Positions 23,233 through 31,612 of a stretch of 45,088 bases of DNA are shown in pieces. A model generated the notes under the pieces. It ran no database searches and was not told the origin of the DNA. It was given only the letters and a program-made list of their open reading frames with translations. The position numbers and the translations under genes are program-made. The DNA lies in assembly GCA_035646535.1 (NCBI GenBank), contig DASRPD010000080.1:1-45088 (forward strand). The letters run 5' to 3'. Source of the DNA: DASRPD01 sp035646535. GTDB taxonomy: Bacteria > Actinomycetota > Acidimicrobiia > IMCC26256 > JANYLB01. Within the stretch, counting starts at the first letter, position 1. Each line of letters opens with the position of its first letter.

Positions 23233-23985
23233 ATGGGACGACTGGACGGCAAGGTTGCACTCGTCACCGGCGCGGCGAGCGGGCTGGGTGCCGCGACGGC
23301 CGAGCGCTTCGTGGCCGAAGGTGCGTCGGTGATGCTCGTCGATGTCGCGCTCGACGCGGCGCGGGTGGCCGCGGACGAGCTCGGTGCCGCCGCGGGCGCG
23401 CTCGCTCTGGATGTGACCGAGGAGGAGCAGTGGCCCGATGCCGTCGACGCGACGGTGGCCGCCTTCGGTTCGCTCACCGTGCTGGTCAATTGCGCAGGTA
23501 TCACCGGGATGACACCGCTCGAGGGTCCGGTCGAGGACTTCCGACGGATGATGGATGTGAACTTCTTCGGTACGTTGCTTGCAATCCGCGCGGTGATCGC
23601 GCCGATGCGGTCGGCCGGTGGCGGCTCAATCGTCAACTTCTCGTCGATCAACGGCATCGCGGGCGCGGCCGCGACCGGCGCGTATGTGTCCAGCAAGTTC
23701 GCCGTCCGAGGCCTGACCAAGACGGCGGCGTTGGAGCTCGGCCCGTCGGGCATCCGTGTCAACTCGGTCCACCCGGGCGCGATCGAGACGCCCATGACGT
23801 CGGAAGCGAAGCTCGGGTTCGATCCGAAGCCGTACCTCGCTCGGCTCGCGACGCTGGGCCGGGTCGGACAACCCGACGAGATCGCGCAGATGACGACGTT
23901 CCTGGCGTCGGACGAGTCGAGCTTTTGCACCGGGGCCGAGTTCGTCATCGACGGCGGCGTGCTGGCGGGAATCCCCATGCCCTGA
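23233..23985 (+). CDS. SDR-family oxidoreductase (hydroxysteroid dehydrogenase-like)
   Basis: 250 residues, classical SDR. Cofactor motif TGAASGLG at 12-19, NCAG at 87-90, structural Asn111, and catalytic Ser139, Tyr152 and Lys156 (YVSSK) are all present. Asp38 after the second strand (LVDVA) favours NAD(H). C-terminal FCTGAEFVIDGG is standard. It begins 8 bp after the Ltp3-like gene, so it belongs to the same transcript. Many such enzymes near steroid genes are 3-alpha/20-beta-hydroxysteroid dehydrogenases; that substrate class is plausible but not shown by sequence alone. Confidence 0.88.
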   Translation: MGRLDGKVALVTGAASGLGAATAERFVAEGASVMLVDVALDAARVAADELGAAAGALALDVTEEEQWPDAVDATVAAFGSLTVLVNCAGITGMTPLEGPVEDFRRMMDVNFFGTLLAIRAVIAPMRSAGGGSIVNFSSINGIAGAAATGAYVSSKFAVRGLTKTAALELGPSGIRVNSVHPGAIETPMTSEAKLGFDPKPYLARLATLGRVGQPDEIAQMTTFLASDESSFCTGAEFVIDGGVLAGIPMP

Positions 23986-24011
23986 TCGGGCACCGATCGC
24001 GACAGGAGCGC

Positions 24012-24040
24012 TTGCCCGCAAATTGGGAACGTGTTCTAAT
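24012..24040 (+). promoter_or_regulatory. promoter of the Rieske oxygenase gene (TTGCCC-N17-TCTAAT), leaderless
   Basis: TTGCCC at 24012-24017 and TCTAAT at 24035-24040 are separated by 17 bases, and the ATG follows the -10 by six bases, so the mRNA should be leaderless. The KstR-like operator overlaps the -10. Confidence 0.55.
24025..24038. promoter_or_regulatory. KstR-like operator GGGAACGTGTTCTA
   Basis: The core GAACGTGTTC and right arm are identical to the perfect operator at 18355; only the first two bases of the left arm differ (GG for TA). It lies nine bases upstream of the Rieske ATG and overlaps the predicted -10. Confidence 0.75.
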
Positions 24041-24046
24041 TTGGGG

Positions 24047-25024
24047 ATGGAGTCGCGTTTCCCGTTCCCGATCCCGTACTCGTGGTACCAGGTCGCGTTC
24101 CCCGATGACCTCGAGCCCGGCGGCGTCACCGCCCTTGCATACTGGGGACGACAGCTCGTGCTCTGGCGCGACGAGGACGGTGAGTACCACCTGCAGGACG
24201 CGTACTGCCCCCACCTGGGTGCGCATCTCGGCGTCGGTGGCCGAGTGGACCGGGGCTGTATTCGTTGCCCCTTCCACGGTTGGCGTTTCGACGGCGCCGG
24301 TGCCTGTGTCGACATTCCCTACAGCGAACGGCTGAACCGAAAGGCGAAGCTGCGCACCTACGCGGTTGTCGTGCGCAACGACCTGGTCTTCGCGTGGTAT
24401 CACCCCTTCGACGAGCCGCCCCGCTGGGAGGTGCCCGAGTTCCCCGAGGTCTCCGACCCGGCGTTCTCGGAGTACTACAAGTCGGACTACACGATCCGCA
24501 CCATCCCTCAGGAGATGGCGGAGAACGCGGTCGACCCGGCGCATTTCCTCTACGTGCACGGGACCGACGAGGTGGCCGAGTGTGAGAGCTACGAGACCAA
24601 GGACCACACCGCCACCATGCTCTCGAAGCAGAACTACGTCACGCCGCGGGGTGTGACCGAGGGCCGCATCGACGTGTACAGCTTCGGACCCGGCGTCGCC
24701 AGGACCTGGTTCAGCGGAATCGTCGACGCGTTGTTGGTGGCGACGTCGACTCCCATTGACCGCGACACCACGCTGGTGCGATTCAACTTCACGGTTCGCA
24801 AGTTCGACGACGCGAAGATGACGTCGACGGTCGCCGAATCCTTCGTGGCCGAGATCGGCAAGCAGATCCAAGAGGATCAGCCCATCTGGGAGAACAAGGT
24901 GTTCCTGGCCGTACCCGCACTGGCCGACGCCGACGGTCCGATCGGCAAGTTCCGCAGGTGGTACTCGCAGTTCTACGCGGAACCGTACGACGTCACCGCG
25001 AGCTCCGCGGCGGCTACTCCCTGA
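24047..25024 (+). CDS. Rieske non-haem iron oxygenase, KshA-like
   Basis: 325 residues. Rieske 2Fe-2S ligands are C54-x-H56 and C74-x2-H77; the mononuclear iron site is N160-x2-D163-x2-H166-x4-H171, with E276/D277 in EDQPIWE as the likely third ligand. The EDQPIWENK block is shared by 3-ketosteroid 9-alpha-hydroxylase (KshA) and cholesterol 7-desaturase-type oxygenases. It is shorter than mycobacterial KshA (about 380). ATG 24047 is six bases after a -10 hexamer overlapped by a KstR-like operator. Substrate is probably a 3-ketosteroid or steroid-CoA. A reductase partner could be the ferredoxin pair at 4833-6246. The 3' end overlaps the convergent HAD gene by 11 bp. Confidence 0.85.
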   Translation: MESRFPFPIPYSWYQVAFPDDLEPGGVTALAYWGRQLVLWRDEDGEYHLQDAYCPHLGAHLGVGGRVDRGCIRCPFHGWRFDGAGACVDIPYSERLNRKAKLRTYAVVVRNDLVFAWYHPFDEPPRWEVPEFPEVSDPAFSEYYKSDYTIRTIPQEMAENAVDPAHFLYVHGTDEVAECESYETKDHTATMLSKQNYVTPRGVTEGRIDVYSFGPGVARTWFSGIVDALLVATSTPIDRDTTLVRFNFTVRKFDDAKMTSTVAESFVAEIGKQIQEDQPIWENKVFLAVPALADADGPIGKFRRWYSQFYAEPYDVTASSAAATP

Positions 25025-25706
25025 CGAGCGCCGGGACCTCGGCGAGCGAACGCACGCGCTCGACCTCGAGGTGTGGGTGGTCATCGTGAGGGTCGACCAG
25101 GATCGGCCGGATGCCGGCCGCGCGCGCACCTGCCACATCGGCACCGGGGGTGTCGCCGACGTGCACGGCCTCGGCCGGCGCGACCCCGAGCCGTTCGAGG
25201 GTGATCTCGAAGATCCGCGGGTCGGGCTTGGCGTAGCCGACGACCGATGAGTCGATCACCGCGTCGACCGTGACACCGGGACCGGGTCCGACCTGACAGA
25301 TGGCGTTCGCTCGGAGCTGGGCTTCGACGGTGCCGGTCGCGTTCGACACGATGGCGAGCGTGTAGCCCGCGGCCGCGAGCTCGACCAGCGCGTCGCGCGA
25401 GCCGGGGATCACCCGAGTCCACATGTCGTCACCGAGGAACGTGTCGGCCAGCGTGTCGGTGGCCGCGTCGAGCTGCGCGCCGGTGGCACCCAGGGTTTCG
25501 GCGTACCGGCGGTGATACGCCGTCCAGACCTCCCGGTTGCCCTCCTCGAAGCTGGCCAACGCGGCGACGCCGGCATAGTGCGCGCGGTCGCACCGCTGCG
25601 CGTCGTGGCCGAGGTCGAGGTGGGCGAGCGCGGCCGCGACACGCGCGTGGTCGGGCAGGTGGAACACGCCACCGACGTCGAGGAGCACCGCTCGCACCGC
25701 AGCCAT
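25014..25706 (-). CDS. HAD-superfamily hydrolase
   Basis: 230 residues from ATG 25706; TACGAT lies ten bases upstream (plus-strand 25717-25722). HAD motifs: I, LLDVGGVF (Asp nucleophile about residue 9); II, IVSNATG (about 120); III, YAKPDPRIF (about 156); IV, VHVGDTPGADVAGA (about 178). The second Asp of motif I, normally the acid/base in phosphatases, is Gly (DVGGV), which occurs in several HAD subgroups and makes phosphatase activity less certain. A helical cap lies between motifs I and II. Convergent 11-bp overlap with the Rieske gene. Substrate unknown. Confidence 0.82.
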   Translation of the reverse strand: MAAVRAVLLDVGGVFHLPDHARVAAALAHLDLGHDAQRCDRAHYAGVAALASFEEGNREVWTAYHRRYAETLGATGAQLDAATDTLADTFLGDDMWTRVIPGSRDALVELAAAGYTLAIVSNATGTVEAQLRANAICQVGPGPGVTVDAVIDSSVVGYAKPDPRIFEITLERLGVAPAEAVHVGDTPGADVAGARAAGIRPILVDPHDDHPHLEVERVRSLAEVPALVRE

Positions 25707-25758
25707 ACGAGCGCGGAATCGTAGCGGGGCCGCGAGAGGTGGCTGGTACGGTGACCGA

Positions 25759-27003
25759 GTGGAGTTCCGCCGCATCAACGCGTTGCCGCCGTACATCTTC
25801 GCGACCATCGACGCCCTGAAGATGGACGCGCGCCGAGCCGGCGGCGATGTTGTCGATCTCGGCTTCGGCAACCCCGACATCCCGAGTCCCCAGGTCGCGG
25901 TGGACAAGCTCGCCGAAGCCGTGCGTAACCCCCGCAATCACCGGTACTCGGCGAGTCGCGGGATCCCGAAGCTCCGCCTGGCGATCTCTGATCTGTACCG
26001 CCGTCGGTTCGGGGTCGAGATCGACCCGGAGACGCAGGCCTGCTCGAGCATCGGTGCCAAGGAGGGGTTCTCGCACCTGATGTGGACTCTCCTCGGGCCC
26101 GGTGACAGCGCGCTCGTGCCGAGCCCGTCGTATCCGATCCACATCTGGGGCCCGATCCTCGCCGGGGCAGAGGTGCGACACGTACGGCTCGGCCCGGTCG
26201 GGTCCGATCCGACGACACCGCCGAGAGGTGAGCGCCCCACCGGCCACGATGCGGTGAGCGCGATGGGTGAGGAGTTCTTCGCCAACCTGCTCGAAGCGTG
26301 GGAGGACTGCTGGCCTCGTCCTCGTGTCATCGTCTTGTCGTTCCCGCACAATCCGACGACGACGTGCGTCGACCTCGCATTCATGGAACGCATGGTCGAC
26401 TTCGCTCGCACCCACGACGTGCTCCTCGTGCACGACTTTGCCTACGCAGACGTGAGCTACGACGGCTACGAGCCGCCGTCGATCCTCCAGGTGCCCGGTG
26501 CGACCGACGTGGCGGTCGAGCTCTACACCCTCACGAAGTCCTTCTCGATGCCCGGCTGGCGCATGGGGTTCCTCCTCGGCAACGAGGAGTGCGTGGCCGC
26601 GTTGGCGCGGCTCAAGAGCTACCTTGACTACGGGACGTTCCAGCCGATCCAGATCGCCTCCATCGTGGCCATGAACGAGGCCCCCGACTACCCGCGTCAT
26701 GTCAACGAGATCTACCGGGGGCGGCGGGACACGCTGCTCGACGGGTTGGGCCGAGCGGGCTGGGTGATCGAGCCACCGAAGGGCACCATGTTCGTCTGGG
26801 CGCCGGTTCCCGAGCCCTACCGGGAGATGGGGAGCCTCGAGTTCGCGAAGCTCCTCGTTCGCGACGCCAAGGTCGCGGTGTCGCCCGGGGTCGGCTTCGG
26901 GCCGGGCGGCGAGGGGTTCGTTCGCTTCGCGCTGGTGGAGAACGAGCAGCGCATCGCCCAGGCCGCCCGCGGCATCCGCAAGGCGCTGACCAAGCTCGGC
27001 TGA
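25759..27003 (+). CDS. class I/II PLP-dependent aminotransferase (AlaC-like)
   Basis: 414 residues, fold-type I. PLP lysine K260 in TLTKSFSMPGWRMGF; N198 in SFPHNPTTT and D226/Y229 in HDFAYAD contact the cofactor; the C-terminal GFVRFALVENEQRI carries the substrate-carboxylate Arg. The SFSMPGWRMGF and DFAYADVSYDGYEPPS blocks are typical of the AlaC/glutamate-pyruvate group rather than AspC. GTG 25759 is exactly six bases after TACGGT (25747-25752), supporting a leaderless start. Likely pyruvate/glutamate transamination; another amino acid is possible. Confidence 0.86.
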   Translation: MEFRRINALPPYIFATIDALKMDARRAGGDVVDLGFGNPDIPSPQVAVDKLAEAVRNPRNHRYSASRGIPKLRLAISDLYRRRFGVEIDPETQACSSIGAKEGFSHLMWTLLGPGDSALVPSPSYPIHIWGPILAGAEVRHVRLGPVGSDPTTPPRGERPTGHDAVSAMGEEFFANLLEAWEDCWPRPRVIVLSFPHNPTTTCVDLAFMERMVDFARTHDVLLVHDFAYADVSYDGYEPPSILQVPGATDVAVELYTLTKSFSMPGWRMGFLLGNEECVAALARLKSYLDYGTFQPIQIASIVAMNEAPDYPRHVNEIYRGRRDTLLDGLGRAGWVIEPPKGTMFVWAPVPEPYREMGSLEFAKLLVRDAKVAVSPGVGFGPGGEGFVRFALVENEQRIAQAARGIRKALTKLG

Positions 27004-27049
27004 CGGGTCCCCAGCATCTCAGCGCACAGGTGTCAGCGCACGGGTCGTC

Positions 27050-27634
27050 TCAGCGCATGAGGCCGTGCATACAGAACGCCACCGCGGCATCGGCGACCTC
27101 GTCGACCGGTGTGTGGCGCCCGAGCACGAATGTGCGGGCGAGCTGTTGGACGACACCGAGAATCGCGTAGGCGACGACCTCGGGGTCGAGGTCGGCGGCC
27201 TGACCGGAGCCGATGGCCTCCTTGAGATGACGCGCGACGTCGTCGACCGCGACCTCCTGACCGGCACGGAGCACGGGCGCGAAGCGCGCCTCGGTGGCGG
27301 CGAACTGCACGAGCGTCAACGAGTCGCGGTGATCGTGGCACCAGGCCATCGACGCGCGGATGCCGAGCTCGATGCGTTGCATCGGATCGGGCTCGTCGCC
27401 GATCGCACCGTGCTGGGTACGCCGAAGGTCGAGCTGTGATGCTTCCAGCAACTGTTCGAGGAGCTCTTCCTTGCCGGAGAAGTACCAGTAGAAGACGCCC
27501 TTGCCGACGCCGACGCTCGTCACGATGTCGGACACCGATGTGGGATGAAACCCATGTTCGGCGAACAGGCGCGTCGCCTCGGTCATGAGCTGGCGGCGAC
27601 GATCCTTGCCGCGGGTTGTCAGCTTCCGGGACAA
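27050..27634 (-). CDS. TetR-family transcriptional regulator
   Basis: 194 residues. The N-terminal helix-turn-helix (RRRQLMTEATRLFAEHGFHPTSVSDIVTSVGVGKGVFYWYFSGKEELL, about 12-59) is clear; the C-terminal ligand domain is unremarkable. TTG 27634 is chosen because TAGGGT lies seven bases upstream (plus-strand 27642-27647), matching other leaderless genes here. It diverges from the PlsC-like gene across a 173-bp gap that may hold its operator; no firm palindrome seen. Regulated genes unknown. Confidence 0.85.
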   Translation of the reverse strand: MSRKLTTRGKDRRRQLMTEATRLFAEHGFHPTSVSDIVTSVGVGKGVFYWYFSGKEELLEQLLEASQLDLRRTQHGAIGDEPDPMQRIELGIRASMAWCHDHRDSLTLVQFAATEARFAPVLRAGQEVAVDDVARHLKEAIGSGQAADLDPEVVAYAILGVVQQLARTFVLGRHTPVDEVADAAVAFCMHGLMR

Positions 27635-27807
27635 GCCGCGGACCCTATGAGCGCCGTGACCGGTAGGTCAAGAACCCGCCCAGACCCGGTGGCGTCCCGA
27701 CCCGGGTGCCCGGCCGGCGTCAGTCGGGAACGGTTCATCGTTGGCGACGCCACGGCTGGGGAAGGGAGAGGGAGGCACGGGGCGGTGGGGTCATCTAGCG
27801 TCGGAGC

Positions 27808-28518
27808 GTGGGTTACTGGATCGTGAAGATCATCCTCACGCCGATTCTGTTGCTGCTGTACCGCGTGCGCATCGAGGGACGGGACAACATCCCCGCCCAG
27901 GGTGGCGTGATCCTCGCCGCGAACCACCGTTCGTTCATGGACTCGATCTTCCTGCCCCTCATCATCTCGCGCCGGATGACCTTCGTGGCCAAGGCCGAGT
28001 ACTTCGACGATCCGAAGACCGCGTGGTTCTTCCGGGCGGTCGGCCAGATCCCCATCCGCCGAGGCGGCGGCAGCGCGAGTGAGCGGGCCCTGGCGTCGGC
28101 CACCGACGTGCTCGAAGGTGGCGGTGTGTTCGGTATCTACCCGGAAGGCACTCGGACGCGCGACGGCCTGTTGCATCGGGGTCACACCGGTGTCGCGCGT
28201 CTTGCGCTGCGGACCGGTGCGCCGCTCGTGCCGGTCGGGCTCATCGGGACGGACGACGTCCAGCCGACCGACGCGAAGCTGCCCCGCTGCTTCCGCACGA
28301 TCACCGTCCGCTTCGGTGCCCCGCTGGACACGTCCCGAGGCGCCGGCCGCCACCATGACCACCTCGCGCTCCGTCAGCTCACCGACGAGCTGATGTACGA
28401 GGTCCACGCGCTGACGGGCTACGAGTACGTCGACACCTACGCCACGAAGGACGCGAGCGCCGAGCACCGTCCCGAGGTTCCCGACGCCCCGGTCCGGGTC
28501 GCGACGCTCGCGAGCTGA
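27808..28518 (+). CDS. 1-acyl-glycerol-3-phosphate acyltransferase (PlsC family)
   Basis: 236 residues. N-terminal hydrophobic segment (4-18) anchors it to the membrane. Acyltransferase motif I is NHRSFMD with H40 and D45 (HX4D); motif III YPEGTRTRDG at 111-120 binds the glycerol phosphate; a Pro-containing motif IV (APLVPVGLIG) follows. It would acylate lysophosphatidic acid or another lysophospholipid. GTG 27808 is six bases after TAGCGT (27796-27801). It faces a TetR gene on one side and converges on glycerol kinase on the other, a glycerolipid setting. Confidence 0.87.
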   Translation: MGYWIVKIILTPILLLLYRVRIEGRDNIPAQGGVILAANHRSFMDSIFLPLIISRRMTFVAKAEYFDDPKTAWFFRAVGQIPIRRGGGSASERALASATDVLEGGGVFGIYPEGTRTRDGLLHRGHTGVARLALRTGAPLVPVGLIGTDDVQPTDAKLPRCFRTITVRFGAPLDTSRGAGRHHDHLALRQLTDELMYEVHALTGYEYVDTYATKDASAEHRPEVPDAPVRVATLAS

Positions 28519-28529
28519 GCCGCCTCAGG

Positions 28530-30044
28530 TCACGACGTCACCCAGCTCCGGCTGCGTGCCACTGCTCGCGCCCAGTCGGCTCGCCGGGCGGCTACGTCGT
28601 CGTCGGGCAGTGTCGGGCTGAACGATGCGTCCTCGCGCCACGCGCCGGCCGCGTCGGCGGGCGAGCTCCAGAAGCCCTCCGCCAAGCCGGCGAGGTACGC
28701 GGCGCCGAGCGCGGCGGTCTCGGCGACGGCCGACCGGCGGACCGGGACGCCGAGCAGATCAGCTTGGAACGCGCAGAGCAGATCCATGACGCTCGCGCCC
28801 CCATCCACCCTGAGCTCGGCGACGCGTGCCCCGCTCGCGTCGGTCATGGCGTCGATCACGTCGGCGGTCTGGAACGCCATCGCCTCGACTGTGGCCCGTG
28901 CCAACTGCGCGCGCCCGCTGCCGCGGGTGAGACCCAGGATCGCGCCGCGCGCGTACGGGTCCCAAGAGGGAGACCCGAGCCCCGTGAACGCGGGTACGAA
29001 GTAGACGCCACCCGTGTCGGGTGTCGAGGCGGCGAGGGGACCCGTCTCGGCCGCATCGTCGATGATGCCGAGCCCGTCACGTAGCCATTGGATGGCCGCG
29101 CCGGTCACGAAGATCGCGCCCTCCATGGCGTAGGTGGTGACGCCGTCGAGCGTCCAGGCGACGCTGGTCAGCAGGCCGTCGGCCGGCTCGGGGATGCGAT
29201 CCCCGAGGTTCATGAGGACGAACGAGCCCGTGCCGTAGGTGTTCTTGGCCATGCCGGGGGTGAAACACGCCTGGCCGAACAGCGCGGCCGGTTGGTCACC
29301 GACGATGCCGCTCACCGGTACGCGGAGCCCGTCGAGCGCCTCCGGGTCGGTCATGCCGAAGCGTCCCGAGCTCGCCCGCACTGCCGGTAGGGCTGTCTGG
29401 GGGATGTCGAACCGGGAGCACAGGTCGTCGGACCAGGCCAGGGTGTGCAGGTCGAAGAGCATCGTGCGGGACGCGTTGGAGGGGTCGGTGGCGTGGACGG
29501 CCGCGGGTCCGGGTCCGCCGGTCAGCTTCCACAGCAGCCACGAGTCCACCGTGCCGAGCATGAGGTCGTCGTCGCGTTCGACGTCACCGTGGGCGAACAG
29601 CCACTCCCATTTCGTCGCGGTGAAGTACGGGTCGAGGACGAGGCCGGTGTTGGTGCGGATCTCCGCCTCGACTCCGGCGTCGCGGAGCTCGTCGCAGCGC
29701 GGGGCCGTGCGACGGTCCTGCCACACGATCGCCCGGTGTCGCGGCCGGCCCGTGGAGCGGCTCCATGTCACCGCGGTCTCGCGCTGGTTGGTGATGCCGA
29801 TCGCGGTGATCGGCACGCCATCCGCCTCGAGCGCCGCGGTGACCGTAACGATGACCGCGGCGGCCGCGTTCCATATCTCCTCCGCGTCGTGCTCGACCCA
29901 GCCGGGCCGCGGAAAGTACTGCGGGAACTCCCGGTACGCCCACCCGCGTGGGGTGCCCGCGGCATCGACGGCAAGGGCCCGTACGCCCGTCGTTCCCGCG
30001 TCGAGCGCGACGACGACCGGGTCAGTACGACTGCGCGTGCTCAC
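28530..30044 (-). CDS. glpK: glycerol kinase
   Basis: 504 residues, full length for the FGGY family. ATP loop ALDAGTTGVRAL (14-25), NQRETAVTWSRSTGRP and VWQDRR (about 85-112) that shape the glycerol site, and the second signature GVYFVPAFTGLGSPSWDPYARG (about 347-368) are present. It makes sn-glycerol 3-phosphate with ATP. GTG 30044; start overlaps the stop of the preceding small gene by four bases, so expression is coupled. No glpF or glpD is nearby. Confidence 0.9.
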   Translation of the reverse strand: MSTRSRTDPVVVALDAGTTGVRALAVDAAGTPRGWAYREFPQYFPRPGWVEHDAEEIWNAAAAVIVTVTAALEADGVPITAIGITNQRETAVTWSRSTGRPRHRAIVWQDRRTAPRCDELRDAGVEAEIRTNTGLVLDPYFTATKWEWLFAHGDVERDDDLMLGTVDSWLLWKLTGGPGPAAVHATDPSNASRTMLFDLHTLAWSDDLCSRFDIPQTALPAVRASSGRFGMTDPEALDGLRVPVSGIVGDQPAALFGQACFTPGMAKNTYGTGSFVLMNLGDRIPEPADGLLTSVAWTLDGVTTYAMEGAIFVTGAAIQWLRDGLGIIDDAAETGPLAASTPDTGGVYFVPAFTGLGSPSWDPYARGAILGLTRGSGRAQLARATVEAMAFQTADVIDAMTDASGARVAELRVDGGASVMDLLCAFQADLLGVPVRRSAVAETAALGAAYLAGLAEGFWSSPADAAGAWREDASFSPTLPDDDVAARRADWARAVARSRSWVTS

Positions 30045-30481
30045 GCCGACCCGACAACCGGCGAACCGTCGCCCGCCGGTGTGACGGGCCGCGAGTCGCG
30101 CATCGCGCGTACGAGCGTGCGTCCGACGGCGCGGTCACGCGGCCGGAACTCCAGGATCACCTCCCGCCCGGGTGCGGGTGCGACGCGAATCTGGGCCATC
30201 GGCATCCACGACCGGGACGCCACGAGCTCGAGCGTGTCGAAGCGACGCTGGAGCAACAGGTCGACGTCGAACAGCGGACGTCCCCGGCGGGGGGTGTCGA
30301 ACACCAGCAGCCGATCGCTGGTGAGGGCGAGGAGATAGATCGCACGACCCGTGAAGAACAAGGGTACGCGTGGGCGGTGATCGGCCATCCACACGGCGCA
30401 ACCGGTCACGAACTGCTCGCCGGGCTCCAACAGGGTCTGGCTGGCATCGCGTAGGGCAGTGCGCGTCCGCTTCCGTGCCAT
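30041..30481 (-). CDS. small hypothetical protein (possible PH-like domain)
   Basis: 146 residues from ATG 30481, which lies eight bases after TAGCCT (plus-strand 30490-30495). The centre is a run of beta-strands (PLFFTGRAIYLLALTSDRLLVFDTPRRGRPLFDVDLLLQRR, about 40-80) resembling bacterial PH-like domains; there is no clear membrane segment and no catalytic motif. Its stop overlaps the glycerol kinase start by four bases, so it may be cotranscribed with it. It diverges from the phosphofructokinase gene. Function unknown. Confidence 0.7.
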   Translation of the reverse strand: MARKRTRTALRDASQTLLEPGEQFVTGCAVWMADHRPRVPLFFTGRAIYLLALTSDRLLVFDTPRRGRPLFDVDLLLQRRFDTLELVASRSWMPMAQIRVAPAPGREVILEFRPRDRAVGRTLVRAMRDSRPVTPAGDGSPVVGSA

Positions 30482-30571
30482 CGGAAACCAGGCTATCGGC
30501 GGGGGGATGCGCCAAGATGGAGCATCACGCAGCCGCGTATCCGGTGCCCGACCGTGGAGGGAGTTGCAGGA

Positions 30572-31600
30572 GTGAGGATTGGCGTACTGACGGGCGGCGG
30601 TGACTGCCCGGGACTCGACGCAGTCATCCGCGCGATCGTCCGGAAGGGTGAAGGAGTGCACGGCCACAACATCGTCGGGTTTCGCCACGGATGGCGCGGT
30701 GTCATCGAATGCGAGATGGTCGACCTGACGATCGCGAGCACGCGCGGGATCTTGCCGCGAGGCGGCACGATCCTGGGGACTTCGAGAACGAATCCCTACC
30801 ACACCGACGACGGCGTGCCCCGTGCCCTGGACACGCTGGTGCGCGAACGGATTGACGCGCTGATCGTCATCGGTGGCGAGGACACGCTCGGTGTCGCCGC
30901 GAAGCTGGGTGCCGACGGAGCAAGCGTCGTCGGTGTGCCGAAGACCATCGACAACGATCTCTCGGCGACGGACTCCACCGTCGGGTTCGACACCGCGGTG
31001 CAGAACGCCACCGACGCGATCGACCGTCTGCACACCACGGCCGAGAGTCATGATCGGGTGATGGTGGTGGAGGTGATGGGACGACACGCCGGTTGGATCG
31101 CAACCCACGCCGGTCTCGCGGGCGGGGCCGACCTCATCCTCATCCCTGAAATCCCGTTCGACATCGACGAGGTGTGCGAGAGCCTCCGGCACCGCCACAC
31201 CCGGGGCGCCGAGTCCTCGATCGTTGTCGTCGCGGAAGGCGCACAACCGGTCGAAGGGACGCTGAGTGTGCAATCGGCCGGCACTGATGAGTTCGGTCAC
31301 GTCCGCCTCGGCGGTGTCGGCAATCTCGTCACCAGCGAGATCGAGCGGCGGACCGGCTTCGAGACGCGGGTGACGATCCTCGGCCACGTGTTGCGCGGCG
31401 GTACTCCGACGGCCCGGGACCGAGTGCTCGCGACTCGCTTCGGCATCGAGGCGATCGACGCGGCCCACGAGCGGGATTTCGGCACGATGGTGGCGCAGCG
31501 CGGCGCCGAGATCGTCCGCGTACCGATCGAAGACGGCGTGAGCGAGTTGAAGACCGTCGATCCAGAGCTGTTCGAGGTTGCCCGTGTGTTCTTCGGCTGA
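30572..31600 (+). CDS. 6-phosphofructokinase, predicted pyrophosphate-dependent
   Basis: 342 residues from GTG 30572 with GGAGGG at 30556-30561 as ribosome site. The fold motifs are complete: GGGDCPGLDAVIR (8-20), GGEDTLG (101-107), PKTIDNDL (123-130), MGRHAGW. Phosphoryl-donor choice in this family is set by two positions: Gly104 and Gly124 in the ATP enzyme of E. coli are Asp104 and Lys124 here, the combination of PPi-dependent enzymes such as that of Amycolatopsis methanolica. It would interconvert fructose 6-phosphate and fructose 1,6-bisphosphate with pyrophosphate. TesB begins 12 bp downstream, so they likely share a transcript. Confidence 0.88.
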   Translation: MRIGVLTGGGDCPGLDAVIRAIVRKGEGVHGHNIVGFRHGWRGVIECEMVDLTIASTRGILPRGGTILGTSRTNPYHTDDGVPRALDTLVRERIDALIVIGGEDTLGVAAKLGADGASVVGVPKTIDNDLSATDSTVGFDTAVQNATDAIDRLHTTAESHDRVMVVEVMGRHAGWIATHAGLAGGADLILIPEIPFDIDEVCESLRHRHTRGAESSIVVVAEGAQPVEGTLSVQSAGTDEFGHVRLGGVGNLVTSEIERRTGFETRVTILGHVLRGGTPTARDRVLATRFGIEAIDAAHERDFGTMVAQRGAEIVRVPIEDGVSELKTVDPELFEVARVFFG

Positions 31601-31612
31601 GCGGGCGGGCGG

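Noticed and set aside
27019..27057. Three copies of TCAGCGCA after the aminotransferase gene
   Set aside because: Only 8 bp with uneven spacing (14 and 17), one copy inside the end of the TetR gene; too weak to call a repeat or operator.
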